DNA from: Mantis religiosa
Lineage: Eukaryota; Arthropoda; Insecta; Mantodea; Mantidae
Reading direction: 5' to 3'
Assembly: GCA_030765055.1 (NCBI GenBank)
Contig: CM060958.1
Span: forward strand, 5,839,849 to 5,903,848
Length of the DNA: 64,000 bases
Shown: positions 22,085-34,111 of the stretch, piece after piece
Layout of the letters: every line of letters starts with the position of its first letter
Numbering within the stretch: the first letter of the stretch is position 1
Made by a program: the position numbers and the translations under genes
The notes under the pieces: model-generated
What the model was told of the DNA's origin: nothing
The model's database searches: none
Seen by the model: only the letters and a program-made list of their open reading frames with translations

Positions 22085-23375
22085 ATATTATAGTAGACTT
22101 AGTTCTTTGAGTCATTATTCTCTCTTATTTTAATGAAAATTATTATTTGGAGCATCCCTCGCTTTGAAAGTCACGCCTTGCTACTGGACCTACGTGTGAT
22201 TGTACAATAGAAAGAGTACTAAAGAGTAGTCTTAGTTCTTTGAGTCATTATTCTCTCTTATTTTAATGAAAATTATTATTTGGAGCTTCCCTTGCTTTGA
22301 AAGTCACGCCTCGCTACTGGACCTACATGTGACTGTACAACAGAAAGAGTACTGAAGAATAGCCTTAGTTCTTTGAGCTATTATTCTCTCTTATTATAAT
22401 GAAAATTATTATTTGGAGCTTCCCTCACTTTGAAAGTCACACCTCGACGCTGGACCTACGTGTGGCTGTACAACAGAAAGAGTACAGAAGAGTAGCCTTA
22501 GTTCTTTAAGTCATTATTCTCTCTTATTTTAATGAAAATTATTATTTGGAGCATCCCTCACTTTGAGTGTCACGCCTCGCTACTGGACCTACGTGTGACT
22601 GTACAATAGAAAGAGTACTAGACAGTAGCCTTAGTTCTTTGAGTCATTATTCTCTCTTATTTTAATGAAAATTATTATTTGGAGCATCCCTCACTTTGAA
22701 AGTCACGCCTCGCTACTGGACCTACGTGTGACTGTACAATAGAAAGAGTACTAAAGAGTAGACTTAGTTCTTTGAGTCATTATTCTCTCTTGTTTTAATG
22801 AAAATTATTACTTGGAGCTTCCCTCACTTTGGAAGTCACACCTCGAGACTGGACCTACGTGTGACTGTACAATAGAAAGAGTACTGAAATGTAGCATTAG
22901 TTCTTTGAATCATTGTTCTATCTTATTTTAATGAAAAGTATTATTTGGAGCATCCCTCACTTTGAAAGTCACGCCTCGCTACTGGACCTACGTGTGACTG
23001 TACAATAGAAAGAGTACTAAAGAGTAGACTTAGTTCTTTGAGTCATTATTCTCTCTTGTTTTAATGAAAATTATTACTTGGAGCTTCCCTCACTTTGGAA
23101 GTCACACCTCGAGACTGGACCTACGTGTGACTGTACAATAGAAAGAGTACTGAAATGTAGCCTTAGTTCTTTGAGTCATTATTCTCTCTTATTTTAATGA
23201 AAAGTATTATTTGGAGCATCCCTCACTTTGAAAGTCACGCCTCGCTACTGGAGATGCGTGTGACTGTACAGTAGAAAGAGTACTAAAGAGTAGACTTAGT
23301 TCTTTGAGTCACTCTCTCTTATTTTAATGAAAATTATTATTTGGAGCTTCCCTCGCTTGAAATGTCACGCCTTAC
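22085..23375 (+). repeat. 133-bp satellite array 1
   Basis: About 9.7 copies. The landmark 'agttcttt' recurs at 22101, 22234, 22367, 22500 and 22633, exactly 133 bp apart. Part of the array (about 22750-23280) repeats as a 266-bp dimer with shared variants ('cttgttttaatg', 'gagactgg', 'ctgaaatgtag'). The same unit, in the same orientation, forms array 2 at 34112-36365. Confidence 0.95.
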
Positions 23376-24491
23376 CACTGGAAATAACCGAAGGCATCAA
23401 CTTATGATTAACTCAACAAAGTAGATGGAAGATTTTGTTTATGAACGCTGTACTTGTAATGAGTAGAGAATGTGGTGTGAGTTTTCTTCAGAACATTGTC
23501 GTGAGCGGAAGTCCTTAAAATGGGTTGGCCAGGAGTTGTAAAACGATAAGAGATGTGCCCAAATAAGAAGGAATCAGTTGTAGAGATTTTTTTTTGGTCA
23601 CGTTCTGTTCATTAGTCGATTAACATTAAATGCAAAGCGTTGATTTACTTGTGTTAGGTTTGACCTTGCGAAGTTGGAACTCCGTGCATGCAGATGACAT
23701 GAAAGAATACCCAGTGACCTGATTTTAGACAAGTTGTGTCATAGATCGATTGTGATTTAGATGGCTTCACACCTGCAAACCACCTTGCCTTGTAGTGTGC
23801 CAAACAACAACTTACTTTGCTATAAATTGCAGCAATTTGCACACTGGTAGAACCAGCAATTATTGTATTAAATGAGCAGATCTTTTACCTCTTCCTCCTG
23901 TTTTCTCCATTTTCTATCTTTCGCTCTCTCCGTTCATCGTTCTTATGGTTCTTTGTGATTTATATAACGAAATAGCTATTATGATCTGTTAGGAGCTAAA
24001 GAATATAGAAAAAGCCTTAAAGTGACGAGTTTATGACCACAACATTTATTAAAAGTGACCTAAAAGAACAATGAATAACTTAAGAATTGCTTTCATTTGT
24101 TAACCTTCATTTGTTAAGTTGACTATCTAGCGTCAACTGTTATGAACTGGTGCGTGCTTAAAGCAACAAATGTTGCAGGTTTCCAACTCTTCTTCATCGA
24201 GGTAATACTTAATCTTACAAATGTATCATAGGCACTGTTTTTGTTCAACAAATTTTTCCATTTCAGCAAATGCAAGTTTGGCATCTTCATCTTCCGCACG
24301 ACTTAGATCGCTTGTAATTCATTTCTCCAATTCTATTTTATTTTAATTTCGCGAATATACCTACTCTTTTTATTTTTGTCACGATGAAATATACTTGTTA
24401 CCAACGGAAAGTAAGTCCCTGAAATGAATGTGGCATCCAGTGCCACCCTTACACTGTGGGACAAGGACTTCGAATGCGTGTGAGAAGGAAC
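23376..24491. other. unassigned sequence
   Basis: No domain or repeat recognised. Confidence 0.45.
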
Positions 24492-26581
24492 TAGTGCTGT
24501 AGATCGGTCGACATTTTTAATGATTAACCGCGTTACTTTAATTAGATTAATCGATATATTATCTGTGAAAAATTAGGTGTAAGGATTATATAAAGTATTT
24601 TAATACTCTGTACATTTCATTATTGATGAAACTTTTAACTACTTAGATTCAAAATTTGTGTTTGCATCAAGTGCACATGCTTCATATATTTATTGAATTA
24701 GATATACAATATTTTTGTAAGTAATTATTTAGTAACGTATTATATCAATACCTAATAAGATTCGTGAGACTGACATGCAGTTGTTTTATATAAACTTTTT
24801 CCTTATTTTAACTTTTTAACACAAAACTTTCACTCACTGTAACGAACTCAGAAACTTTACTGGCTTACGGCAGTTTACAGCAAAGTTACAACAACACCAG
24901 GCCTGAGAAGAGGGATTAACTATTGTTTCCATAGCTGCGTAATCGAAGTGTTCCGTTCTAGGTTGTACAGTTCAGTTTATGCTAGCAAGCGATAAATGAT
25001 CAGTTGTATACGATATGTTGTCACACACAAGGAAGGAAACCTCTCTGTCAGCATCTGTATGTACCTCTTAGAATATTTCACAACAGAAGTGTTATTTAGA
25101 CTCTCGGAGTTCAGAGTGATTTCCTTTAAGTATCAGGAGTTATATTATCTCAAATGAGTCATGGCAAAAGCCAGATATAAAACTTTCTAAAAACTATACA
25201 AGTGTAACAAAACCTATTAAAAATACACGTACATAAAAAACAATCAAAACCAACTTAAAATTTCGATCACTAAATCCTAAACTCTAAATTAGAAAAAATT
25301 AAAAATCTTTTCCACTACTGCGTTATCGTCCGCTAGCATTTCCGCAAAGCTGTCCGGCAGCTGCAGAGACGTCCTAAGGTCTGCTAGGTGAAAACACTCT
25401 AGCAGCACGTGTCGTACAGATAACGCTTCATTGCAAAACGGACACAGTGGAGAAGGCTCCTTTTTAAAAAGAAAACTATGAGTAAAAAAGCAGTGCCCAA
25501 TACGTAACCGAGCCAAACTCACCTCCTCGCGACGAGATGACCGACAGGAGGTAACGCAGGGAATCGGAAGTTCTTTGACAGATCTAAGTTTGTTATTGCG
25601 GAGAGCGGACAACTCTTCCTGCCAGCAGGTTTGCACAGCTCTCCGCAATACGGCCCTAAAACCTTCCGATGTCACAGATGGTACTCGAACCCTGGGCTTC
25701 ATGGTAGCCGTCTTGGCTGCCGAATCCGCCATTTCATTCCCCCGCAAGCCTACGTGACCAGGGATCCATGCACACACCACGTTAACGCCAGAAGCGTATA
25801 AAACGTGGAGGGCATCCTGTATACGCTGCACAATAGGGTGGTAGTTGTACAGCTGCCGTAGGCTTTGAAGTGCACTGAGGGAATCACTCAGGATTAAGCA
25901 GTCCCCCAACTTTCGTCGGCGTACGTGTAAAATGGCCCGGTATATTGCATAAAGCTCTGCAGTAAAAATGGAAGTGCTAGTGTGGAATCCGAATTATGGG
26001 GTTCAGTTCCACACACGTAAGCACAACCAACACCATTTGAGTTCTTGGAGCCATCAGTATAAATTACAAAATGGTCCTCATATCGCGATAAAAATTCTAA
26101 AAAACATGTGCGGATACTAGACATAGACATGGTAGATTTATCATACTTAGTCATGCCCAGATCAACGTGGGACGCTCTGCACAACCAAGGAGGGTTGTCC
26201 TCTCTCCCCTAGGATACATCTTGGGCATTTCAGTATTAAGATGTCTAAGGAGCTCCCGGAAACGAAAACCAGGTGGCTTTGGTTTAATAGAAGTGTTCCT
26301 ATAACGCGCGTCCATTATATTATCTCAAAGTTCAAGGAACATTACGTGTCTAGTGAAAGCTTGATGCGTTGGAAAGGCTGTTTAGGTTGGAAGCAATACA
26401 CCAAAACACAGAGGACCAAATTTGCCTAAAAGAGTTTTGATTAATATTTATTGTAATCAATTAATTTTAATCGATACATTTTTATCGAATCGATTAATCG
26501 ATTAAAATTTTTAATATTTAAATTGAAATAAAGAATTAATCGATAATCGTTTTGGTTAATCGATTAAAACACGCAGCACTA
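24492..26581. mobile_element. candidate non-autonomous hAT element containing a LINE
   Basis: Ends 'tagtgctgt' (24492) and, on the opposite strand, 'tagtgctgc' (26581). Both are followed by related 'ttttaatYgattaacc'-type subterminal repeats. Flanks 'gaaggaac' and 'taaagaac' match at 6 of 8 positions, as an aged hAT TSD would. The internal part holds an I-like LINE fragment. No hAT transposase is recognisable. Confidence 0.6.
25270..26225 (-). pseudogene. I-like LINE ORF2 C-terminus with RNase H
   Basis: The minus strand encodes an RNase H domain: FVIYTDGSKNSNGVGCAYV (first Asp), then after frame changes LILSDSLSALQSLRQL (second Asp) and WIPGHVGLRGNEMADSAAK (the H...N...D end). A Cys/His-containing tail follows (CPFCNEALSVRHVLLEC), ending in FNFF and a stop at 25289. 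RNase H after the RT is typical of I-group LINEs and absent from most Jockey elements. Frameshifts near 25900 and 25985 inactivate it. The RT is missing because of 5' truncation. Confidence 0.87.
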
Positions 26582-26615
26582 TAAAGAACGCAAGTTACAC
26601 CAGGAGTAGAACCGT

Positions 26616-26636
26616 AAAAAAAAAAAAAAAAAAAAA
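26616..26636 (+). repeat. A21 homopolymer
   Basis: 21 consecutive A residues just right of the candidate hAT end. Could be a retroposon tail, but no head is recognisable upstream. Confidence 0.9.
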
Positions 26637-26822
26637 CATGCGCCCTGTTCACTCTTGATTCATTCACAAAAGTATAAGGCTTCTGAATGTTTTTGAATGG
26701 TCTGTAGCTGTACTGACATGGGGTATCATAAACCTGTCCAGGGAGGGTGTGGGAACCTTCTCCAGCTCCCCTGCGTCTCAACACCCGGAGAGTTTCCTTC
26801 CTGTGGTATACTGTAAATAATA

Positions 26823-27525
26823 CAAGGGTAGATCATTGTTTTGTAACTTAGTTTATCAACAAACAAAAACGCTCATATACAGATTACTTTTATACTTAGT
26901 GTCCTGTCTTAGATACACATTTTCTCCATTGTATTCGCAAGTTTTTGATGTCCTCCGTATAGAAAGAAGAACGCGTGTGGAGACAGTTGCACAAGAACTC
27001 TCCTCCACTTGCATCATCAAAGCGCTGTCCTCCTAGGTCTTGTTTGAGTAGTCCAAACAAATGGTACTCGCAGAGCGATAAATCTGGACTGTAAGGAGGG
27101 TGTTCCAGAGATGTCCAATGCATTTTCTCAAGTTTTTTCCCGCGTTAAAGTGGCAGTATATGGCCTCGAATTGTCATGGAGAAGAGTGGCGTTCCGGATC
27201 GGCTGTCGGCGTCGCTTGTTGCGATATGCAGGTTTTGCTTCATCCAAAATGTGACAGTAATGGGCTTCCTTTGTTCGTGAAGGAAATCCACAATTAAAAC
27301 CCCACGGAGTCCCAGAAAACGGTTGCAAGCATCCTTCCATGAGATCGGCGTGTTCGAACTTGACCTGACCTACTTCCTCTCCTCGCCGCCACTCCATCCT
27401 TGCTTCCTTTGACTCTGGGGTGTAATGATGTACCCACGTTTCATCAGAACTCACAATGCGATTCAAGAAATCTTGTCCCTCCTCGAAGCGATGCAGATGT
27501 CTCTGACAAACTTCTTGGAGTATCG
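26823..27525 (-). pseudogene. mariner B transposase remnant
   Basis: Left terminal sequence 'caagggtagatca' preceded by TA. Minus-strand frames give SSDETWVHHYTPESKEARME (first Asp present), LLHDNSRPYTATL (second Asp present) and HPPYSPDLSLCEYHLFGLLK. The third catalytic position, normally S-D-Y-H in mariner, is C-E-Y-H here. The N-terminal third is missing at about 27525, where a T-run and unrelated DNA begin. Several frame changes are present. Confidence 0.85.
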
Positions 27526-27539
27526 TTTTTTTTTTGTTC

Positions 27540-28250
27540 CTAGTTGAGGGACAAAGAACCTACCCGGTAAAGTCTGTTTAGTTAACACGTGTGCACGTCG
27601 GCTTCGGCCTTTGACGAACCCTTATAATCGTTTTACAACCTCCAACCCTCCTTCTCCCAGACCGTTCTGCAAGGTTGCCACGTTTCTCGATACGTCATGG
27701 GTATTGTACGAGGTTTCGTCTAAATAAATTATCTTATGTCCATTACTGAAAAACTCCCTTAGTTTTGACAAGTATATATATATCGCCAAGCTACAATGCT
27801 ACTGGATTCCACAATAACCCTTAACTTATTCAAAGTGCGGTATTTGAAACCCAGCTCCTTTAGGAGACCGCGCAAAGTGCAGTGCCCATAAGGAAAATCA
27901 CAAATTTCTTGCAAATGTGCAACCAATTCGTCTAAGGTGGGCGCTCTCCTTTATGCATAGAATCTATAAATTTCCCGACGAATTAAATCGCACGTGAAAT
28001 TGTCTACTTTAGAGAAACGTTTCCTTTTGTTTTCACACTTGATCGGCGTCTTTGGTATTCCTTTCGTCACAATATTTGTTACTGTATTTCTGTGAATACC
28101 CAGAATTTATCATCAGGTTCATTGCACGACCCCTTACCAAGATTATTTGTCAGCACATATTTATATGTGTTCAAAACAAGCGCTTGAATTTGCTTAGAAA
28201 CAGTTCCCGTTATAACTTTGTTTTTTGAGGCTTTTCCAGTAATATAACTC
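27540..28250 (-). pseudogene. DDE transposase relic 1 (IS630/Tc1/mariner-like)
   Basis: Minus-strand translation, across several frames, contains KELGF-like and IVAWRYIYLSKLREF-like blocks followed by KIIYLDETSYNTHDVSRN near 27715. The YLDE block carries the first catalytic Asp of a DDE_3-type transposase. A related copy is at 31490-32286. Stops and frameshifts are frequent. Termini are not identified. Confidence 0.6.
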
Positions 28251-28668
28251 GGCCCAGTTATTCACACTATTGTCATCACTTTGATTATTTTCATTTGACT
28301 GAAAGTTATCTACTACTTCATTTGCATTTACCACTGCATTTGTCTCCTACGGTCTCCACATTGTGACACACAACGAATTTCTGCACGTAATGAAACAGAT
28401 CAACTAAAAGTTGGAACTTTGACAACTGAGACTCCACGTGGAGTAGACATGCGACTGTCATTTCCAGAAAATCAAGGTTGCTATTGGTCCTCAACGGTAG
28501 TGCTCCATTTCTGAAGTGTGGAGATAGATTTATGACGGTCATTAGTGGGCGGGAGGCTCAGGTTCCTTTGACTCGGAACTGCACATGCGTTAAGTAAACA
28601 GACTTTACACAATTTTCTGTAATGGAGTTCATCTCGGATGATTGTTTGAACACTTGCGTAACTTATTA
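28251..28668. other. unassigned sequence
   Basis: Includes a short palindrome 'ctccacgtggag' near 28431. No coding support. Confidence 0.45.
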
Positions 28669-29237
28669 CTAGGGAAAAACAATTTCGGATAATTGACTAG
28701 GTCTCTCCGTAGGGGGGGGGGGAAATCCCTCCCCTTCAACTGCCGTGGTGCGAGCGCTGCGGACCCCTAGCTCTCGTGGTACCTCTGACGTTACTAAAGG
28801 AACCTCGGGCCGAACTGCCGATCCCCTCCTTGTTGCGAGTTGTTCGGATTGGGTTAGACTCGAGGGGGCAGTGGCTCCCGATACCCGTGGGAGATCGGGT
28901 ACGTCTTCGGACGGGTAGAGAGAAGCCATATATTCCCGCGTGCTAGCTTGCATAGCTACTAGAATGTGTGCTAGATCACCATGCGGCCCTACCGAGGTTG
29001 ATCGGTAGCCTTCCCCTTTGGGGTTGGTGCACGTAAGTGGCGTATCCATTTCCATCCCGTCTTGTGTTTTCGGACTAGATGGGGGGGGGGGAGCTTGTTA
29101 GTCTCTAGTTCTTGCCCTATGGAATGCCCCACGGAGGCGCTGGACGCCCTTCGGGGACAGCTCGGTAACTCCCTGGTCTGGAGAGGGGGGTCGGTCTCAC
29201 TTTGTGAAGACTGCCCTGGTAGATACCCTCGTGTATA
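28669..29237 (-). other. GC-rich island, possible retroelement 5' region
   Basis: Sharply higher GC than its surroundings, with two G-runs (about 28713-28722 and 29081-29091). A minus frame of 128 codons (29055-28669) is Pro/Ser/Arg-rich with no recognised domain. The composition resembles the GC-rich segments at 4110-4832 and 48176-48835, suggesting the leader or ORF1 start of a dispersed retroelement. Mariner C interrupts the right side. Confidence 0.35.
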
Positions 29238-29239
29238 TA

Positions 29240-30522
29240 CAAGGGTGGGTAAAAAAGTAATGCCACCTATTTTTTTCTCTTTTAATTGGCAAGAAAACTG
29301 AATCCAATTTACATAACTTGAAAACTACAACATTGACGATTAATTTGTCACTATTCAATATAATCTCCGTCCTTTTCCACAGTTTTGGTCCACCTTTTAA
29401 CTAGGGCATGTATTCCAGTGTGGTAAAGCACACGGTCTTGCTTCCTAAGCCATTGACGCACGGACGTTTTCACAGCCTCCTCATCTTCCAAATGAATCCT
29501 ACGATGAGCTTCCTTTAGTGGCCCGAACAGATGAAAGTCTGATGGTGCCAGGTCAGGTAAGACTTGCCATACCAATTTCTCAATTTCTGCAGTGGTGTAA
29601 CGGCTGGTGTGTGGTCTTGTATTGTCATGCAAAAGAAGAACATCCGCCATAGTTTTTGTTGGGCGAACTCGGCGAAGACGTGCTTTCAGCTTTTTGAGAG
29701 TTCTGGCGTATTGGGCAGAATTTATTGTGCATCCCTGCTCCAAAAATCAATCACCCTCTGCATCTCAAAACACTGTCGTCATAACTTTCGCTGCCGACCG
29801 CTGAGTTTTGAATTCTTTTTTTTTTTTTTTTTTCGGTGACATTGTGTGATGCTATTCCATTGACTGCCTCTTTGATTCAGGTTAAAAAAATGAACCCACG
29901 TTTCCTCTCCAGTAATAGTTTTTTCCAAAAACTCTTCTCCCTCCAAATTGAAGCACTGCAAGTGTTCGGAGGCTATTGTTTTCGTAGTTTCTTTGTTTTG
30001 GGCGGTTAACATTCTTGGTACCCAACGTGAACAAACTTTTGAGCAACCCAGTTGTTGAATAATCATCATCACACTGCCTTTACTGAGGGAGGTAATGCGA
30101 TACAATTCACCTGTTGTTACCCGGCGACCATCGACTCGCTGGATGTTGCATGGAGTCACTGCCGCTTCGCTTTTCATCTGCCAAAGGTGTTTGCCGTTCA
30201 GCTTCGTTACAGCGACGAACCCATCGTCTAACAGTGCTGACATCCACCGTTGCATCACCATACATATTTTTTAGCCTTTCGTGAATGAGAATTGGCGTTT
30301 CACCTTCCGCAGTCAAAAATTCAGTCACAGAACGCTGTCTAATACGAATGTCAGGCATTTTGCAAGAGGATACAGTGCTGCCACCTGTTAACTTGGGAAG
30401 TTACTACTGCAGGGGATTGGAGAAGAAGGTTTGGGGAATTGCGCCAAATTCAAAGTTTTCAAATAACTTACTTATTTAAGGGGAAAATATAGGAAGCATT
30501 ACTTTTTTTATCTACCCTGGTG
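29240..30522 (-). mobile_element. mariner C, full-length with TIRs and TA duplication
   Basis: A 1283-bp element, the usual size for mariner. Ends are 'caagggtgggtaaaaaagta' and, on the opposite strand, 'caccagggtagataaaaaaa'. TA dinucleotides flank it at 29238-29239 and 30523-30524. It carries a nearly complete transposase gene on the minus strand. Closely related to mariner D at the right edge. Confidence 0.95.
29351..30358 (-). pseudogene. mariner C transposase
   Basis: Starts at 30358 with MPDIRIRQRSVTEFLTAEGE, then the N-terminal helix-turn-helix (VDVSTVRRWVRRCNEAERQT) and RITSLSKGSVMMIIQQLG. The catalytic part has TGEETWVHFF, where the first Asp of GDETW is replaced by Glu, LLHDNTRPHTSRY (second Asp) and LAPSDFHLFGPLKEAHRR (third Asp). 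It ends at 29351 with KDGDYIE. Full length would be about 345 codons. Frame changes near 30120-30150 and around an A-run near 29820 break it. Confidence 0.92.
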
Positions 30523-30524
30523 TA

Positions 30525-31489
30525 TTCCTTTACCAATTGTACGTATTTGCAATGAAAGTGTATCTCGATTATTGAAGTAAATAGAGGAATAGGCTTTTTA
30601 AGTAGGTACAGTTTGGTGAAGAATGAGTTGAGAAAACTGTGAATGTAACGTATCTCGCAGCCTGTTCCTTTGGGGACAGGCTGCTATAGGATTATGGTTG
30701 GTGGAAGCGGTAGTACGTCCCCGTAGTGTATCGACGTGCATTTTCGTGTTAACCGCAAAAGAGATCTAACGTTAGTATGCAATCACAGTTTAAAGACGTG
30801 CTTCAGGTTTTATATCTGCAATCCTGTCAAGGTCACACCAGGGGCGATGGAAGAAGGGAATTATAAAAATGTCGGCGAATATTTGCACCGTCATTTTGAG
30901 ATTGCCGCGGGCGCTAGCTGAACGAATTGAACAGGAAGCGGAGCGTAGCCTACAGTGTCGGACTGGTCCCCTGCTGGGAGCATCACTTTGGATGCGTTCG
31001 CCCTTCTTAACTTGAGTTGCATAAATCTAAATGCAGTACAGTTAACATACGGCAGAAGATATTAAGTACTTTATGAGGTATATTCAGGGGTGGACAAATG
31101 TTCCTAGTAGAGGTAGAGAAACTGCTTATCTATCAATAACATCTCCGACCATTCCATACTCTTGATTCAATGTTTCGTGCCTGACGCGGTTTATTCATCA
31201 ATTCGTGATTCTTCGTTGCGGATATCAAAGACAAGCCTTATTTCCCCTTACCCTATATGCAAGAGTTCGTAAAGTACAGATGTATTTTTTTTATCTTGAA
31301 AAGTGCAGAGCGATGCGCAGTGGTATCTGGGCGAGTCCACCTCAGAACGGTTGCAACTGGAGCGGAGGGCAGGTCAGTTGCGTACCAGTTGCGAGCAACT
31401 AAACACGTGCAGAGCTACTCGGTAACACTACAGCTTGTTTCAAAATGTGCTTGTCTCCTGGTTCCAAGAGAGCATTTATAAATGACGCC
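30525..31489. other. unassigned sequence
   Basis: Contains a small hairpin (arms 'gcagcctgt' and 'acaggctgc', about 30657-30684). No coding region recognised. Confidence 0.45.
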
Positions 31490-32286
31490 TCCTAGCAGCA
31501 CATTAGGAAATAAAGTGCTACATTTAAAAACACGAGAAGTAATAACCAATATCCATAGATTTATAAATAAGGAACAATGGTCTGGGTCAGCTATAAAACC
31601 TGGGGAAGGGTATCTGAGGCAACAGTTGTGTCTGAAAGCAGTTTAGGAGAGTTATTAATGAAAGAAAAGCCATTGGTGCTAGTGCAACAACGTCCTTCTC
31701 TATGCCCAGTAAACAAAGATTAAGAAAATGCACAAAATCTAATTTGGATGTTTTAATTCAGAAGTAGTTAGGCGAACTATGAATAATTTTTAAAGCACAG
31801 AAAAACAAAGATCAACTTTGAAGAAAGTGCTTATGAAGCTAAAAATTCTACTGACTTCCAAGACAGTGTCTGAACATTAAGAAGGGTTCTTTTGAAGCTA
31901 GGATTATTTGAAAAAAACACACACACTAAGCGTGACAGACAAATTTTAATCGAACATCGCACCATACGTGCAAAAAGGCTTAAGTATTTACGAAATATTC
32001 GGAGATATCGAAGTAAAGTTTATATAGTTTATATGAATGAAACTTGTATAAATACAGCACATACTGGACCATATGCCTGGAGTGAAATACGTTACAGGGA
32101 CTCTGCAGCGATATTGAAAGGCCGACAGTTGTTTATCATGCCTGCTGGAGGAGAACAGGGTTTTGTTCCAAATGTCTATGTACTATTTAAGATCCTACAA
32201 AAGCGTGGAGATTACTACCATAGTAAGAATTACAACTTAGTTTATAAGAACTGCAAAACTGGCTTCGAGAATGAAATTTGTTTTTA
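31490..32286 (+). pseudogene. DDE transposase relic 2 (IS630/Tc1/mariner-like)
   Basis: Plus strand. Frame-broken N-terminal pieces include KTREVITNIHRFI and FSMPSKQRLRK. From 31892 one frame is open: LIEHRTIRAKRLKYLRNIRR, then VYIVYMNETCINTAHTGPYA and LFIMPAGGEQGFVPN. The order matches the insect transposase pattern Y-L-D-E-T-W...H-A-G-G-E-x-G-W-V-P. The first catalytic Asp is Asn here (YMNET). The frame stops at 32285, before the second and third acidic residues. Confidence 0.75.
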
Positions 32287-34111
32287 GACACATTATCCAC
32301 CGCACTCCCCTCTCGTAATCTTACGCGTGTGACGCATTGTGGCGGTAGGTGCACTATCCCCACCACAGTTGCTACTCATCCCTACCGCGCAGGATTCCTG
32401 TCAAGATAAAATAATACATCTGTACTGTTAATACTTGTTTTTCATGACGTAACGATGTGGCCAGCATCACAGTACCCCACCAGCCGGAAAGTCGACTTTC
32501 TAGACCAGAGTTCACTACCTAGTATGTGTTTCAAATGGGAAGAGTTCTGTCTTGTAACGAATCAGATGCCTTACCGCCTTCAGCGTTGCCATCTCGTTAT
32601 CCCCACTGTTTTATATTTCCCTCTCTCTCTCGCACATTTACGAGACTTCTTGGCGCTAGACGTAAGGGAACACAAAGTGAATTTTTCAAAGCTTTATAAT
32701 AATGCAATTATTAAATGATTTATAGTTTATGAATTACCTACTTTTCTAATCCAAAGAAACTTCCAGCGGCGCATGCATATAGCTGTGGATGTCACGTCAG
32801 GAGACATTTCGTCATTGTCTTCATTGTCTGATATGGCATATATGTGATGATAAGTTCCAAAATCTCGTTACGTGCTATTTCTTTCCAAAAGTCGTCTTCT
32901 TGTAGTTTATCTGATGTCTCACGCAGTTTCCCAGTCTTGTTGTGTTCCTTGTTAATTTCTTCGTGAATAAGTCGTTCAACGTCAGACAGTTTACAAATAT
33001 TATTTCTATTTGCAACATAATTTGAGCCCACATTAACTCTACTGGATTGGTCTAGCAGTAGTAAGGGGGAAGGTGGATGGCGTCTCTTTGATCCAGCTGA
33101 TACACTTTTTCATGGAAGAGTAACTGAATAATACTGCTTTGAACTCTCTAGAGTATATAGACATTACGAACCATTCATAAATGAAGATATAATGTGACCA
33201 GACTCGTTCTGCCAGACCAGCAAGAACTGTATCGTTTCCTCTCATCGAATTTAACAAACATCTTGACTTATTCAAAGTACATATTTCTTTTATCACGTTA
33301 TGTCAAATGTTTACGTTTCAGTTCTAAGTAATTTCAAATATACGTTCACGCATACGTGACAACCAATAATGATATTCATTACAGCGCTTACGTCACAATG
33401 CATTGTTATAATGTAATGGCATCTACTTTATTTATTTGTATTAGGAAAACTATTTGAGCTACACATATGGGGTTTTATGGTTATGTTAGATACATTACTC
33501 TCTCCTTCCTCATGGATCAGTTTCTACAAAATCTAAATCTAGTCTTAGCCTGAATAGTATTTATTAGAGGTTGATTAGTTTGGCGCTCGTCACACACAAC
33601 TTAGCATTCATATACTGGTCACAAAGATAATCGCCATAAAATTAGTAAGTGTACAAGATAATTATGTGTTCCAAAACGGTACCTAGAGAAGTTATCTTTC
33701 ACAAATGGATTTTTAAAACGGAGGGGAATCCCCAGGAAGAAGGGATGAACTAGTGTTGAAGGGAGGGACTCCCGGAGGCTAAAGGCCGTAGGTAGGTAGA
33801 CCACAAATAGGCGCGGAAGTCACTATGTTCCAGTGTGGAAGACCCGTTCCACTACTGGAGCTGCCTAGAGACTAATGAGAGATCCCTCGGTCAAACAACC
33901 TTCTAATGCCCAAGGAGAGTAGCTATTCATTTATTTGAGCAAGTATCCATGCCATCTTGCGCGCACCGCTGTACACCACCAAACCTAGACAGATGACGAC
34001 ACCACATCAGCAGTCGCTTACCAAGTAACTAAATATCTAAGGTCATTTGATGGAAATCGAACTTAGAACCTGCTGATTGCGAGCCTTTTGACGAGTTGCC
34101 ATAGTAGTTGC
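32287..34111. other. unassigned sequence
   Basis: The best frame is 79 codons on the minus strand (33031-32792, containing LSDVERLIHEEINKEHNK); its composition is protein-like but I recognise no family. A box-B-like stretch lies near 34052 on the minus strand. Nothing else supported. Confidence 0.4.

Noticed and set aside
22085..23375. Hammerhead ribozyme in the 133-bp satellite
   Set aside because: The unit lacks the CTGATGA core, although it contains GAAA.
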